From Nymphalis io (taxonomy: Eukaryota; Arthropoda; Insecta; Lepidoptera; Nymphalidae), in contig NC_065918.1 of NCBI RefSeq assembly GCF_905147045.1, positions 6,386,001 through 6,450,000 on the forward strand: a DNA stretch of 64,000 nt, in the 5' to 3' direction. Below the pieces are notes generated by a model, which was not told the origin of the DNA, did no database searches, and saw only the letters and a list, made by a program, of their open reading frames with translations. Below are positions 12,154 through 25,700 of this stretch, piece after piece. The position numbers were made by a program, and so were the translations under genes. The first letter of the stretch is position 1. The number at the start of each line of letters is the position of its first letter.

Positions 12154-13456
12154 GTGATTAAGTTATTTTTTACTCGTTAATTATTTTTAAGAGATCATTG
12201 TAAAAGATAATATATCAAAAAATGTAAACATAAATGTATGTGGGAGAGAATAAATAAATTTATTATTATATAAGAAAACATTTTCTACGTCAATAAGTTT
12301 CTACCTAAAATATCTCTTAATTTCTGTACCTAACATTTTTACACAGGTTTTATGTTGTTTTTATTGAAATATATTTTTCACAATCTTCGACCGAAGGCAT
12401 CAATTCCTTGTGTCGGAATATATTTAAAAAAGAAAAGCGCGTCATCGCCTGTCACAGAAGAGGAATATTACTTTTGGCGCGATGTTTGGGTGCTTTGAAC
12501 ATACAATCACGTAGTCAAGGAGTATTTGTCGTTTAAGTTGGTTTTGTAAATGATATAGCATTTAAAGTAATTAATGATAATCTTTTTTGTTTATTGTGTA
12601 TTTTTAATTATAAAGTCTGTTAAACATTCTAAATACTTATTTATGTATTCTTTTCAAAAAGTCATTTTCACCTCTGGTTAGTGAGAATATGTTGTATATC
12701 TATATAAAAAACTTTTCAACATTCCATTTTCATGGAAATTTCTTTTATTATACCAAAGTGTATATACACATATGTACTCATGGTGGACGTAAGTGATGTC
12801 TATTTAAAACGTTAAATAATTGACGATTGAAAAAACGAAAGAACAGTTGAAATAAGGGCAAATAAAAAGGCCATAGAAGTATACTTTGAGATCTATAATT
12901 TCATTTCAAAATAAATTATACAATACGCAAATTTATTTGACAGACAGTCAAATCATCATATTAAAATTATAAAACTAGTAATAAAATTCATGTCATATAA
13001 GGAAAATGGTCACAAATAATTATTGATTAAAGCTAACTAAAAATATAATCAAAATTTTGATCATTAAATTCACGTAAATATTAAAACAGTCATTTAAATA
13101 CATCCATTAAAAATTATAATTAAATAAAAACTACCATTTTGTATAATCCATAATTCGAAGTTTTTCATAAAACAATTATCATTAGTCATAAATCTAAATT
13201 ATTAAAAATAAAAGCGTAAAACTTTATATACACATTTGAAATCAAAGTTTTAATTAAATTGTATATTTTAACCTAATCTAATTAAAATCAATTATAAATG
13301 TGGTTATTACATTAAAAGATTTATTATTATATTAGAAGGCTATTGTGCCAAAACATTATCTGATCGTTCGTCAGATTCATAATGAGAAATTAAAAGTAAA
13401 TCATATCCGAATTCCGATAGTGGTTGATTCTGCTTGTTTTGAGTAGATGGTATTTT

Positions 13457-13462
13457 TTTATT
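13457..13462 (-). terminator. Candidate poly(A) signal of the ANKRD11/12 gene
   Basis: AATAAA on the minus strand about 245 nt past the TGA stop. Several similar hexamers lie further on, so the choice is uncertain. Confidence 0.3.
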
Positions 13463-13705
13463 TATGTCCAGAGTCAACTTATACCGGAAAGCGGTGCGCA
13501 GGAGAATCAGAAAAATCTAGAAAGGGGCGACGACAGTCGAAAAATTTAGATACGTTATAATCCAATTTCGTAGCTCCGCTTGAGTCGTATTACCAATCGA
13601 TGTTATAAAAGTGTTAAGAGATCGTTACAATGACAAAACTTAGAGTTATGCCGGCACAATAATTGTGCTAGCTTTACATAAACACAGGCAATATGAACTT
13701 AAAAT

Positions 13706-16700
13706 TCAAGCGGGCAAGTCAAAATTTGACACATGAATTTGTGGCACATGCGTGGGTTCGATTTTAGGCGTTGTTTTGTAATCACACAGGCCGTGTTCCT
13801 TTAATTTCCATTCCCATCCCATCATTTGTACCGCGTGCAATGTTTCTGCTTCAGTATGCTGACGTCGAAGCATTCCTTCCTGTAATCAAATGAGTTGGAC
13901 TAAAATAACTTTTTAATACGATACTTTCCTTTGCTTCCATTTTATATCAAATTTTAACGTCCTTCAAATATTGTAGGTTACAGAAGGATGTTGAACTAAT
14001 GACATTTCTAATATTTATTTATGAAGTTGTAATCGTCGTCACCTTGATCTTCTCCCACTTATCATCGACCTCCTGCAACCACGAGTTGATCTGCCGTCCG
14101 TTGCAACGAGAGCGCTGTGCGTTACGTTTCTCTTCTTGATCCGGTGCCAAAATGTTATAAACTTCCTTGTCGCGCAATATTGTACACACCGAAAAAGGAA
14201 GAGCCTGCAAATTATTAACAATTAGCATCCGTTTGTTATATATAGACAAAATTTATACTTACAATATAGTTATCACAAATTGTTTATATCAGACTAATTT
14301 TGTAGCAAATTAATTGTTATTAAATTATTTAACGCGTTACTTTACGCTAAATAAATATTAAGATATATTACCTGGTTAGCCACAGCGCGTTCGGCGCGCC
14401 CATGAACTCTGAGTATCTCTTGTTCGACAGCAAGAACAAGTTTTTCTTTTTCAACTAGATGCTGAATACGCAAACGTGTCCTGTAATTAATATTGTATAC
14501 AAATTATATATTATTTTTAAATTCATTTTTATAAAATATATCTATCTATCATTTTAAAAAAATTGTCAAAATGTAAGTGTTACTAAAACATTGGAAGAAT
14601 AGTAGTATTTTATATTACCTTTCTTTTTCCTGAGCCAAAAATTCGTTTATCATTTGTGATGGCAAATTGATCGGTATTTCGACTTGTGGCTCAGGATTTA
14701 CGTTGTTCTGTAGGGTGTATGTGCAGCGATTCATAAGATATTTGTTGAAATCTTTTGGTGGTTTTGGTTTTACTGGGAACAAGCCTTTCTGACGCCGCTC
14801 AATCTAAAATATATTTTTTTTAATTAGTGATTAAGAAATTTTAGAAAGTGAACTTGCTTTTATAATTCAATATGCATGGTTACAAAATTACCTGTTTACG
14901 TATGTGTATGTACATCTGGTATGGGTTGGAATGGGTGATGTTGTGAGTGAGTGTGGTGCTGTCGGGGACTTGTTCGTTCTTCGACTCCCGCGAGTGGCTG
15001 TCCTTGGAAGACTTGATCTTACGTTTCCTCGGATGCAACTCCACAGAAGGTCCTGGAGCTATTAAAAACGTTTGATTAGTATAGATCTTGCTTAGTTTTT
15101 ACATTATTTTTTTCTCTTACCATTTCGCTCCAATTTTACAGAGACAGCATGCAGAAAAATCAAGGATTTGTAATGTATTATTATAATAAATACAATAAAT
15201 ATATGGTTTTATATGTACTACAAATTTTATACTAAGGTCGATATATTATTTATATTATAGTTGACATAACTAAGGTATTTTTGATATAATATTTTTTGTT
15301 TTTTTTTATTTGTCACTTCACCTGATTCAGATCTCCCACCCGAACCAGATGAAGTAGACGTTGCGTGCTCACCGTCATGTCCCTGCAATAAAATTATAAA
15401 ATTAAAACGTACGGCAATCACAGAGTGTTTAACACCGAGACAGATATCATCTAAAACATCTAAGGTCTCTACCGTGATTATGGCAAGAGTACTTACAGAG
15501 GGCGTCGGACTTTTGTTGGAATTCAAAGCCTGACTGTGTCCTGAGCGATTGTCCGACCCTGTCGGAGAACTCCTCCCCTTATCTTTATCACCGTCATTCG
15601 TTCTGTGGGAGCGAAGTACTCTTTGCCCTGCCTATAAGACAAGCATTTAATATTTTTTTGATCTAGTTACTTCTACCTGTAATGTCTTATTAATTAAAGA
15701 CATACTTCTAGATCATTTTTTTTTCGATGCTAGGCCTTGATTTACTTTCGGCGACGAGTAATCTTCGCGATCATCACTTTAAAATAACGCACTCGCAATG
15801 GAAATATAGCTCACAAACACGAATCACATTTTACTATTTGTATTCTGTCAGGCAAAATACTTAAAAACTTCATAATTTAATACGATGTGCATCGTAACCA
15901 ACATATTCTGTATATATAATAAGTCCGTTGTAATTATTTTGTTTTACGATCTAGTACTTCATTGCTTTGAACAGTACGGTGTCCCCCCAATGGCGGTGAC
16001 AAGAACTTCCGATTGTTTTGGAGGATATAGTGATTTGTCAAACACAGTAATCAATTACAAGTTCCTCATTGTGCTGACTGTGTCATGTTCTATCAGCGAT
16101 CCAACATGACAATCAAGCTAAAATGTGATAACTAACAATAACACCAATGTTATTGCCTCGATTTTATCGCCCTCTAACGGAAACCTGTACATCGTGCCCC
16201 AGTCTATTTTTTACGTGAAATCTCTGAAACTATCAAATCGATTTTTTTATGCAGATGACACTTCATATCATTCCGTATTTTATTTTGGAGACTAATATAG
16301 TGGTATTAATAAATCATAATTAACGCATTATAATAAATGTTATACTTTTAACATAACTTTAACTATAAAGTGCACACAGGCTACCAAGTAAACTACCAAG
16401 TACTAAGTAACTGAAAAACGTAAGCTATCACAAAATCTACAAACAACACATCTTCTATAAAAAATTCAATGGCATAATAATCATGGGGTGTATGCACCAA
16501 TCGTCGCCAAACAAGGAAATCCGTAATGGAGTAAAATACAACTGAAAAATAAAGGAATATTTGTGGATTTTCATCTCAGCTGTATGTATGTCTTCTGGAA
16601 ATGAATATTCATACATAATTGTCTGTTTGGAACAAATGGTTAACCTCACCTGGCAACATTACCTTGAATGTTATTTTTGTTCGTAACTGTTTTAATCTGT

Positions 16701-19700
16701 AGTCATTTAGAAAAATATCTAAGTTATACAATTGAATAAACTAATAAAAATGTGGACAGAAATAATCACCACAAAATTATCCTAAATTTGAATAACTGTA
16801 AGGTATATAAGATAGCATTCTGATTTGATGAAGATTATGTAAGATAAAAATTAGCATTTTTGAGGTAACTCTTTCCTTGAAGTCGTTACTAATTTGTGAT
16901 ATTATATTGTAACCTAGTGATAAGGAAAAAACATTATTATGTAGAAATACCAATTAATAGTTTGGGCTTAATGTTACTTATAAACTTACAAATCTAGATA
17001 TGCATTGTCTTATAGAAATTTCATTACCCTTGATACCTTTGATACCAAGGGTCTGGTCAAGCCTTCGAAAGGGGAGTCATTTTTAAACTTCCTTAATCTC
17101 GTCACTTTGAAACTGTCGCAAATTTATAATCTTAATTTATAAGAAATTTGACGGAGACACTTAACTTACCTTGCTGCTTTCTCCAGTTCTTTTCTCTTCA
17201 CAAACACCGTCGGAGCTGTCAGAAGTCTGGCCTGTATCGGTACTAGTGCATGGTATCACATAGGGCAGAGTTGATGCACCACCTCTACCTTTACCGCTGC
17301 CTCTTTGACCAGTGCCACCTAGTTTGAATATTTTTAACATTATATGGTTATTATGTTAGTAAAAAATAATTTATAAACATATCTATAGTCAGTTCCAAGG
17401 AGCAAAGATAATTAGATTTATATAATCCACGCTATTTGCTAATAGCACTGCTATATTATGCACTACAAATAGTTCTTGATTAATATATCATAATATATAA
17501 TACAACACTATTCCACTACTTGTATCACTTAAATTTTGCTTCCAAAGTTCCGATAACGATTTTATCGACATTCAAAACGCCATTTTTTCGCGAATCCATA
17601 ATGAATATATTAGATTATTCAAGACCTCAGTTGAATGACATCATGTCAACTCAATGTCAAAGTTGTTTCTTTTTCTTTACACCTCCTGCGGTGGGAATAG
17701 GTTATAAGCTACTTATAAATATATATATAGTCCATTAATACCTTCTCCCTCTTGCTCGTTACGACCACCAGATCCACTTGCCCCACCAGGTATCACAATT
17801 TTGAGTGGTGGAACTTTAGGTGCGGAAGACTCCTGGCTCTTTGTCTCTTCATTGTCACCATCGTTATCTTTACCCTGATTTGGCTTTGGACTTGCTACCG
17901 GGCTTTTTCTATCTTGTTTGCTGGCCTGTGAACTTGATGCACCTTTTGCTGCTGATTTACCCTGATATTTGGAAAAAATTACTTATCTTTAGAAGAAACA
18001 ATTCTTTACTTAAAGATAAAACTAGTCGAGACTAGGCACTGTGACAAAAGAATTAATGTGTGAATCCAGTCTTATTGAGTGATCTTATATTTTATTTCAG
18101 AAATATATTTATGTGCAATAAAATAAAAAAAGACGTTTTTGGTAAGAATTAATATTAAATTTTACTAGTATTATAATTTTACCTGATGTGTACTTTGAGC
18201 ATTAGCTTTCGTTGAGCCGCCTCCCTTGCCCTGTACTTGCGCACCCTTCCCCGAAGAACCACCGGCGCCTTTGCTCTGCGCCGCGCCGCCTTTACCTAAT
18301 GGCGCCGCTCCAGTTTTGCTCGCCGGTCCCGGTGGTTTGCTACCAGTTAGTATTCTGTTAAATCATTTTAAAAAACCACCTTATAAGTAATTTTACTTTT
18401 AAAACACCCCTTTTCCATCACCTTTGATAATATTTAACACACACAAAAGTTGTTAATATCTATATATAAAAAAATTTGATGTTTACCGTCCAGTGCCACC
18501 TCTTGCCACAGGAGCAGGTTTCGCCATTGGTTCCTTCTCTTCATTATCTTTTCGTTTTTTCCGTTTCGATATCTCATCTTCTGTTGCTTCTGCCTCTTGC
18601 CCTTCTTCCACATATGACCTCTTCAAGCCAGAACCAACTTCGTCTTGTGTTGATGATACTACTCCACTGCTCAGCTGTGCTCCATCTAGAATATGCATGA
18701 TATTTAATATAGAGAGAATTTAATTAAATTAAAGTAATAGAGAAGAATTGCAGTAGTTTCTAATAACAGAAACACGTTTAAGTCACAAGTTTTTTATTAA
18801 GGTTTACTCCCTTAAACTGTAACAAAACCGAAATATTAAGTTAATTATTCTTTATAACTTTGAATGTCTCCAGTCAGACCACTAAAGGAGTAAGTTTTAC
18901 CATCTTTATTTTCAACATTATTGCCTTTTTCTTGAGAGGTGGCTTCCTTGCTCTCAAAATTTTCGCCCTGCGCTAGGCTCTCCATGTTGCTTCGCTTGTT
19001 AGAGTGGCTGTTTGAACTTGCATTGCAACCTTTTTTGTTGCTGTCATCCCTTGATCGACCAGTATGTGCAGCTCTCGCGTTATCTGTTTTATAAAATAAC
19101 TAATAATTTAAAACAATAAAACAAAAACATTTTTTTAAATATCAAATTTATTTTCTCTAGAAGCAGAATAGTTTGATTGTGATGCTTATATATTTTTTAG
19201 TTATAAGAACATTAGAAGTATTATTATATTGAATAATATATTTGGTGTTACAACTACTGAATGGTTTGAGCATTCAGTAGTTTTAATTCAGTAAACTCTC
19301 CCATTATATGATTTCCAATATATTTTGTTATAAAATGTTCCGTTTATATGTTTAATGCGTAAATATAGTTTTATGTGTAAAATCTAAGGCAATAATACAT
19401 TTCTATATAATAATCATACAAAATATTATTTGATGCTTTGTGATAAATGTTATTACTGACACAAACACTATGACCACAAAATATAGCAACTGAAATTCCA
19501 GCTAATTCCCAATTACTTAAATGTGAATATTTCAATTAAGCTTTAATACTTCAAAATTATGTTTACATTTAACACATAACTCATCACTCTGATTTTTTGA
19601 AAAGTACTTAACTCTTTATTCTATTTTTGTATTGCTTTATATCAATTTATGTAATATTTTTAAAAATATTAAATTTATAAGCTACATGCAGCAATCTTTA

Positions 19701-22700
19701 GTTATTTGATTCACATAACTTCCAAATCTATAGATATGTTACTTTGTGAAAGGTTATATAAATATAAGTAACATTGTAGGTGCAAATCATTTACTGCAGA
19801 TAGTAGTAAATACATCACAGCTTATTATAAAAATATGTTAATGTGACTACAGTAGCTTTTAAAAAATGTACATAATTTAAATACTGAACGCAATTTACCC
19901 AGAAGTTGATTCCACTGTTAGTGAAGCTAATAACACCATAAACTGTCATAATACGTCGTAAATCTTATAATTTTGATGCCTAAACTAATTAGCTCGTCAC
20001 GTCAGTAAGGTCATTAAGTATTTCACAAAAGGGTCACAGCATCTTATCGTGATTTAAATAAAGCGTGCAATATATACTACGCGAATATGAAAAGAAAATC
20101 GAATAATATCAACTCCCCTTTGTTGTGCGCGAGCGCTCTTCTTTGCATTTCACGATGCCCGACAAGTTAGAATATTATCAGTGCCCGTCAAAAACGATTT
20201 TTTTATACGAAACGACAAATTTTACTTCGAAAATTCAACATCACGACGTTGACGTTACGAAGCGGCCATCGCGATGTTAAAAGCAACACGCCCCTGCACG
20301 TTCCTTTACAGGCATGTGTGCTTTAGTATAAATATATACCGATAAATTATATTAAAAGTTAATTATATATTTTTTAACATTTAATCAAAATAATTAATTG
20401 TGATAAATATTATATATTAAGATAAAAACTTAACGGCATAATTTAGTTTTTTATTAATGAGAAATAATGCACTCACTACACTTGCAAATTATTGAACTGT
20501 TTGAATTCACAAAAAAAAACTACTACTATTTATTTAAATGAATATTGTACCTAATTGTAGTTTATATGAAGACTCTAAAGTAAAAGTCTATGTTAGGTCT
20601 TAATATGGAAATAATATTTAATTATCGAGGAGGCAATTTTTGAATGCCACACATGCAACACCTTTAATGACAGATAAATTTGTTGTGTAAAGATTATGTC
20701 AAATTTACATAAAGATGTTTTTCGTTAGAAGATTCAAGACACTAGTATGTTTATTTACCGTTATAATTATTGTAATAAAATATCTTTTATTTTCCGATAA
20801 ATATTTGTATTCATCGTGCTAACGCGAATAGTCGTGATTAATAATTGAATTGTATAGTTGAATATTTGTTTGTACGTTGTATTTACACAACACAAAGTAC
20901 AATTTTTTTAATTTTTTTATATATCAGAGGAAACAGCAACATTTTCAATAAAAGTTGAGGTAAATGCTTTCACATCTTAAATATGTATATCTAGAGAAAA
21001 AAAGAAACGCCATGAAGTAAAGAATAACGTTTTGATCTAAGTGCAATTAGAAATGAAACATACGTCAACGGCAGTCAAAATACCAAAGATCAATATGTAG
21101 ACGGAAAAATTACAAGTTACCTATAGTATCATTTTAAATTTTACTTTAGTCATCATCTAGCATAAAACGTAATTAATCAGTTACTTAATATAACATTGTT
21201 TCTACAAGATACAACAATAGCAATCTATAGCAAAATCCGAATATGGCAACACACAGCCTACTACAGACGACTTTACAGCTAGAATTTATAATAAATTTTC
21301 TGTATTCATTTATGAATCTGTTTCTTCGAGTTTTGAAACAAAGACTACTGTTATTACTGTTTATTCAAAAAGTAAGTTTAATATGACAATGATGATGATG
21401 ATGTCTTGACCATGGATTTCATTCACGGCTGCCATTCTCAAGAGAGACTAAGCAACTGCGCGGTAACCTTTAAAATTCACAAGTGTGTGCGCAAACACAA
21501 GTGTATTCTTTCGATCAGACGGCAAATTTAACACGATGGAAAAGAGTTCAGGCGCATGACCAAATGCGTTACCTGCTTTTTGAGGCACGCGTTTACACGC
21601 TTCCGATTTTCAGAATCCGAGCCGCGGGGAACTTTCTCGACAAAAAATAAAAATACTTTAATGACCGTCTCAGGGGTTTAAGCCCAAGAACCTTATCTCG
21701 AGATCTGCGGCCTTATAAGCTAGAGACTTGTCTCTACAACAATCTAAATTTTGTTGAATATAGTGTTGTTTTATGTTATAGATTATAATTGCGTTTTGAA
21801 CGGAAAAGGTTCACATTTTTGATTATTAATATAAAAGAAATTTGATTGAAGCCTTTTTTTAACGCCGGAAAAACGCGTCTCGTGTTTACCCCACGGGAAC
21901 AGGGGGGTAAAGGGGGGTTATTATTGATAGGACTATGAGGGGCTCGCCGGTGTCCTAGGAGCCGGGTGCGCCCCGAACATAGGAATACCCACTAAAAAAC
22001 CAACGGTACCCTTTCCATCTAAACGAGGATTAGAGCGCCACGGGGTCGCTTTCGCGTACTACCGTGACGCTCTAATTGGTGAGGCCTGACTTGGCGATGA
22101 AAATTAGCATAATCGAAATTTTTTAATAAACATCTCCTCGATTTACTACGTCATAATTATTTGAAAACAAATAACTGAAGAGTTTGTTTGATTGTACGCG
22201 CTAATCTCAAGAACTTCTGGTTCTAATTGAAAAATTATTTTAGTGTCGGATAGCCCATTTATCGATGAAATCATCACGCTACGACCAATAGGAGCGGAAC
22301 ATCAATGTATAATGTTGTAAAAACGGGTAAAATTTTATTGCTTTTTAGAGCTTCCGTTGCGTAAACGGTTAAAGTTACGCAACAATTGTGTATGTAAGAA
22401 TTATTCCTCTTAAAAAGTTCTTTAAGGTTCTAACTTTTAAGGTTGACTCACTATAACCTTTTTTACGGTAATCAAATTTGTTCTAAGATAATACATTATT
22501 TGGGAAGTCGTTTTTATAAACAAGGTATTTGGTATAATGGTATAAACGTGATAATTCTTATGGAAGGTACGATATGAGATCATAGACAATTTTTAGTACT
22601 TTTTATAGTTTGACATACTTATAATAGGTAGTTAGTTTGTTTATTTGTTTTATCATTGTTTTGTTAAATTTATACTTTGTCGGGTTTTTTAATGGTTAAA

Positions 22701-25700
22701 AATATTTATTTTTTTAAATACAGATTCACCTTTCAGTTTTAAAAGGATACAATTTCCTGTGAAGATATCCTATGCAGTCACAATAAATAAAGCTCAAGTA
22801 CAGACATTCAAGTATGTCGGAATAGATTTAAGGGAATCTTGCTTTTCTCATAGCCAATTGTATGTTGCCTTATCTAGATTCGGATGTGGCGAAAACTAAT
22901 ACATACTAATACCCTACGAAAATAAAACTAAAAATGTTGTATATACTGAAATACTATAAGTCGGTAAATATAAAGACAAAGTTATTAGACTTTTACTGTA
23001 TCTAATAAAAACAAAAAGCCGCACGAAGCGTTTAGTGGTGTGACGTCACAAGTCTCGAAAGTCGCAGCGTGGGCGAGATGGGTCACGTTAGAACCGGCTT
23101 TTGTAAGCCATTTGGAATCGATTTTGATTATTATTTTTTTTTTTTTTACCTTTCTTGAGGGTTGCCAGAAGGCCTCATCCCGAACAATTTGAAAGCGGGG
23201 CGGAAAAGTATAACTTCGGCTTTTATGAAGCTATTCGAAAAAAAAGCGAGCTTAACCATTGTTACCTTAGAAAATAGGTACGTTACCGCCATGCCGACAT
23301 ACATTGCAAGCTGCCGCCTATGGGCGTATTTCGGTATTCTTAAGCGCCCATTTATTTTATAAGTTAACTTCTCGATTTAAAATGTCTTATTGTATATATT
23401 TTATAAATTATATATATAACAGTTACATAGTCCCTTTTAGTGTTTTCATACTATTGGACTTAGAAAATAATATCAAACAATAACATTATGCCATTAACTA
23501 TAACACTTTGTCAATAAAAACGCAATTATGCAGGAAAATAATTTCAGATGGATTTTTTTTATATGGGGATGATAAACTCGGATAAAGTTGAAAATTTCTA
23601 TGTACCGATTCAATTAAGTGTTCATTATACATATTGAAACGTCACTTTTAGTCATTTTATATGGGTTTTAATATCTTATGATTTGTAAGATTGTTAGGCT
23701 TTATCAGTTGTTGCTTACGTTTTACCACAATGACACAGGGAAACAATATTTACTAGACGAATATGTGATAATAATCAGAATGTCTGTTTCGATTAATTTT
23801 CGTAACATATAAAACGTGATCTGGTTAATTTCTCTACTTCAATTTACCTTATTAATATTGCCGTATGTATTACGTATACTAATTATAAATGCGAAAGTAA
23901 CTGTCTGTGTTCTGTTGACTACGTCACTGAAATTATTTTGATAAATATTCTATGAAGCAAGCTTGAACTCAATTGTTTTTACGTATCTAACACTTGATAT
24001 ATGTTTCGATTATTAGACAAACATGTCTCGCTGGATCAAATCATCAACTTAATCAGATCTCCCCCCTTTAGTGACATTAGTTACAGTTCGCTAAGACAAA
24101 TAAATAAAATTATCTAAGTTTCCGTATCACAATGATACACATCATCTTTCTAATATAAATAGCAACACTTGGGAGTTTCAATTTTGCAGCATTTATTATA
24201 TACAAGAACATGAACTTCACGATTGTCAAGTCAACAGTCAAAGTTTAAAGCGGGTGAAACTGCGAAGCGCCACTACTTATATAATAATATTGTAAACTAA
24301 AACCTTCTTCGAAACGCGCTGCATCTTCTTGTGTAAATTTTTATTGGTTTACTAGTTTTTCAGTTGGGCATTCCAAAAAACGTCTTCGCATTTATTAGTA
24401 AAGACATATAGATAATAAAAAAAAAAAAAAAAAATAAACTTCAAATTGTTAGATTTGATTTGAATTTAATGTGGTTATGCATATTCCGTTTAAACAAGAA
24501 TTTTAATAAACTGCTATATTAGACAATTTTTGGTTTCAGTTAGTAAGACGTAAAATACAAATAAAAAAAAATCTTTGTATGCAGTAGAGTCCTTTATAAA
24601 AATAAATATACTGATCAAATGGCAAAGGATTTTTTAAAATATTACTTCCATAGCATTTATCCAATGAATTCAATAATTATAACACAAGTTAATGTTATAA
24701 ATTTTAAGTTCTAAATCTACTTTTGAAGATAAAGAGAATAATAAGTTTATTGTAATAAAATTAAAATTTCCTATTTTAATGCACAAAATTCCAAATAATA
24801 TTAGTCTGTTTTAATTTTTCCTAAAAAATAATTGTTGTGAATCTCACCATTTTTATAGTTAATCTTTTATCAAATTAATTATAATAATAAAGGTAATTTT
24901 GGTTCACAGTTGTTAGTTGGAGTTTTATAGTTATGAAATGACTGTACAATAGCTATTAATAATGTTTCTTACCTTTTAGTGTTTGTAGATATTCAAAAAT
25001 GTGTGGTGCTGCATAGTCGGATGGCGTTTTGCCTTTTGCATTCTTAACAAATGGATCAGCTCCCTGTTCAATGAGAAATTTCACCATTTTTAGATTGCCT
25101 GATGTAGTGGCATCATGAAGTGGCGTATCATCATCCAAGCCCTTTGCGTTGACATTAGCACCACCGTGAACAAGCACCGTTACTACATCCAGCCAACCAT
25201 AACTACATGCTTCATGAAGTGCTGTCCAACCTGTTAATATAAACAAAATCTCAAAAACAAATGCAAATATAATTACAAGAGGCACAAAATAATCAATGAA
25301 AATAATAATAATTTCATAATTCTGGCATTATGTAAGCTTTCTCTACAAAATAAAAACAAAACAAAATATTATTATTAATTAAGAGAATACAGTTTACAGA
25401 ACTATTTCCTTTTTAAAGTTTCTTATATAATTGTATTATTAACATATAACTAATATTACATAACAATTAAAAAGTTTTACAGTATTAATGTAATTTTTGA
25501 CATCACTTCAGATACATAAAGTTGGATGTAATGATTTTTAAAATAAATTATGTGACATTGTGATGTTTTACAGATTACACAGAATTTACATCTGAAATAG
25601 TAACAGCCTGTGAATGTGCCACTGCTAAGGTAAGGCCTCCTTTTTGAGAAGGTTTGGAGCTCATTTTACCATGCTGCTCTAAAGTTTTCACCATCATCCA

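Larger units (their letters stand above)
11349..13705. other. Convergent intergenic region between SURF1 and the ANKRD11/12 gene
   Basis: A spacer between two 3' ends. It contains a copy of repeat family R-A (11483-11742) and a SINE (11871-12153). The rest is AT-rich, and a possible minus-strand AATAAA for the ANKRD gene lies at 13457-13462. No coding exon is seen. Confidence 0.5.
19084..24972. other. Large intron 3 of the ANKRD11/12 gene
   Basis: A 5.9 kb intron with no host coding exon that I can find. It contains a GC-rich repeat with a hairpin (21855-22095), a decayed Helitron helicase fragment (22723-22959) and a Helitron-like non-autonomous remnant (about 23873-24285). A poly-A run lies near 24419-24435. 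The 22990-23360 segment is GC-richer and looks transposon-derived, but I could not place it. Confidence 0.65.

Noticed and set aside
16900..17165. Intron segment with short repeats (GATACC, GGTATC) near 17033-17050 as a possible regulatory palindrome.
   Set aside because: Too short and imperfect; no further support.
18476..18723. Plus-strand frames of 74-76 codons.
   Set aside because: Antisense to an ANKRD11/12 exon (18487-18685) that joins in phase with its neighbours.
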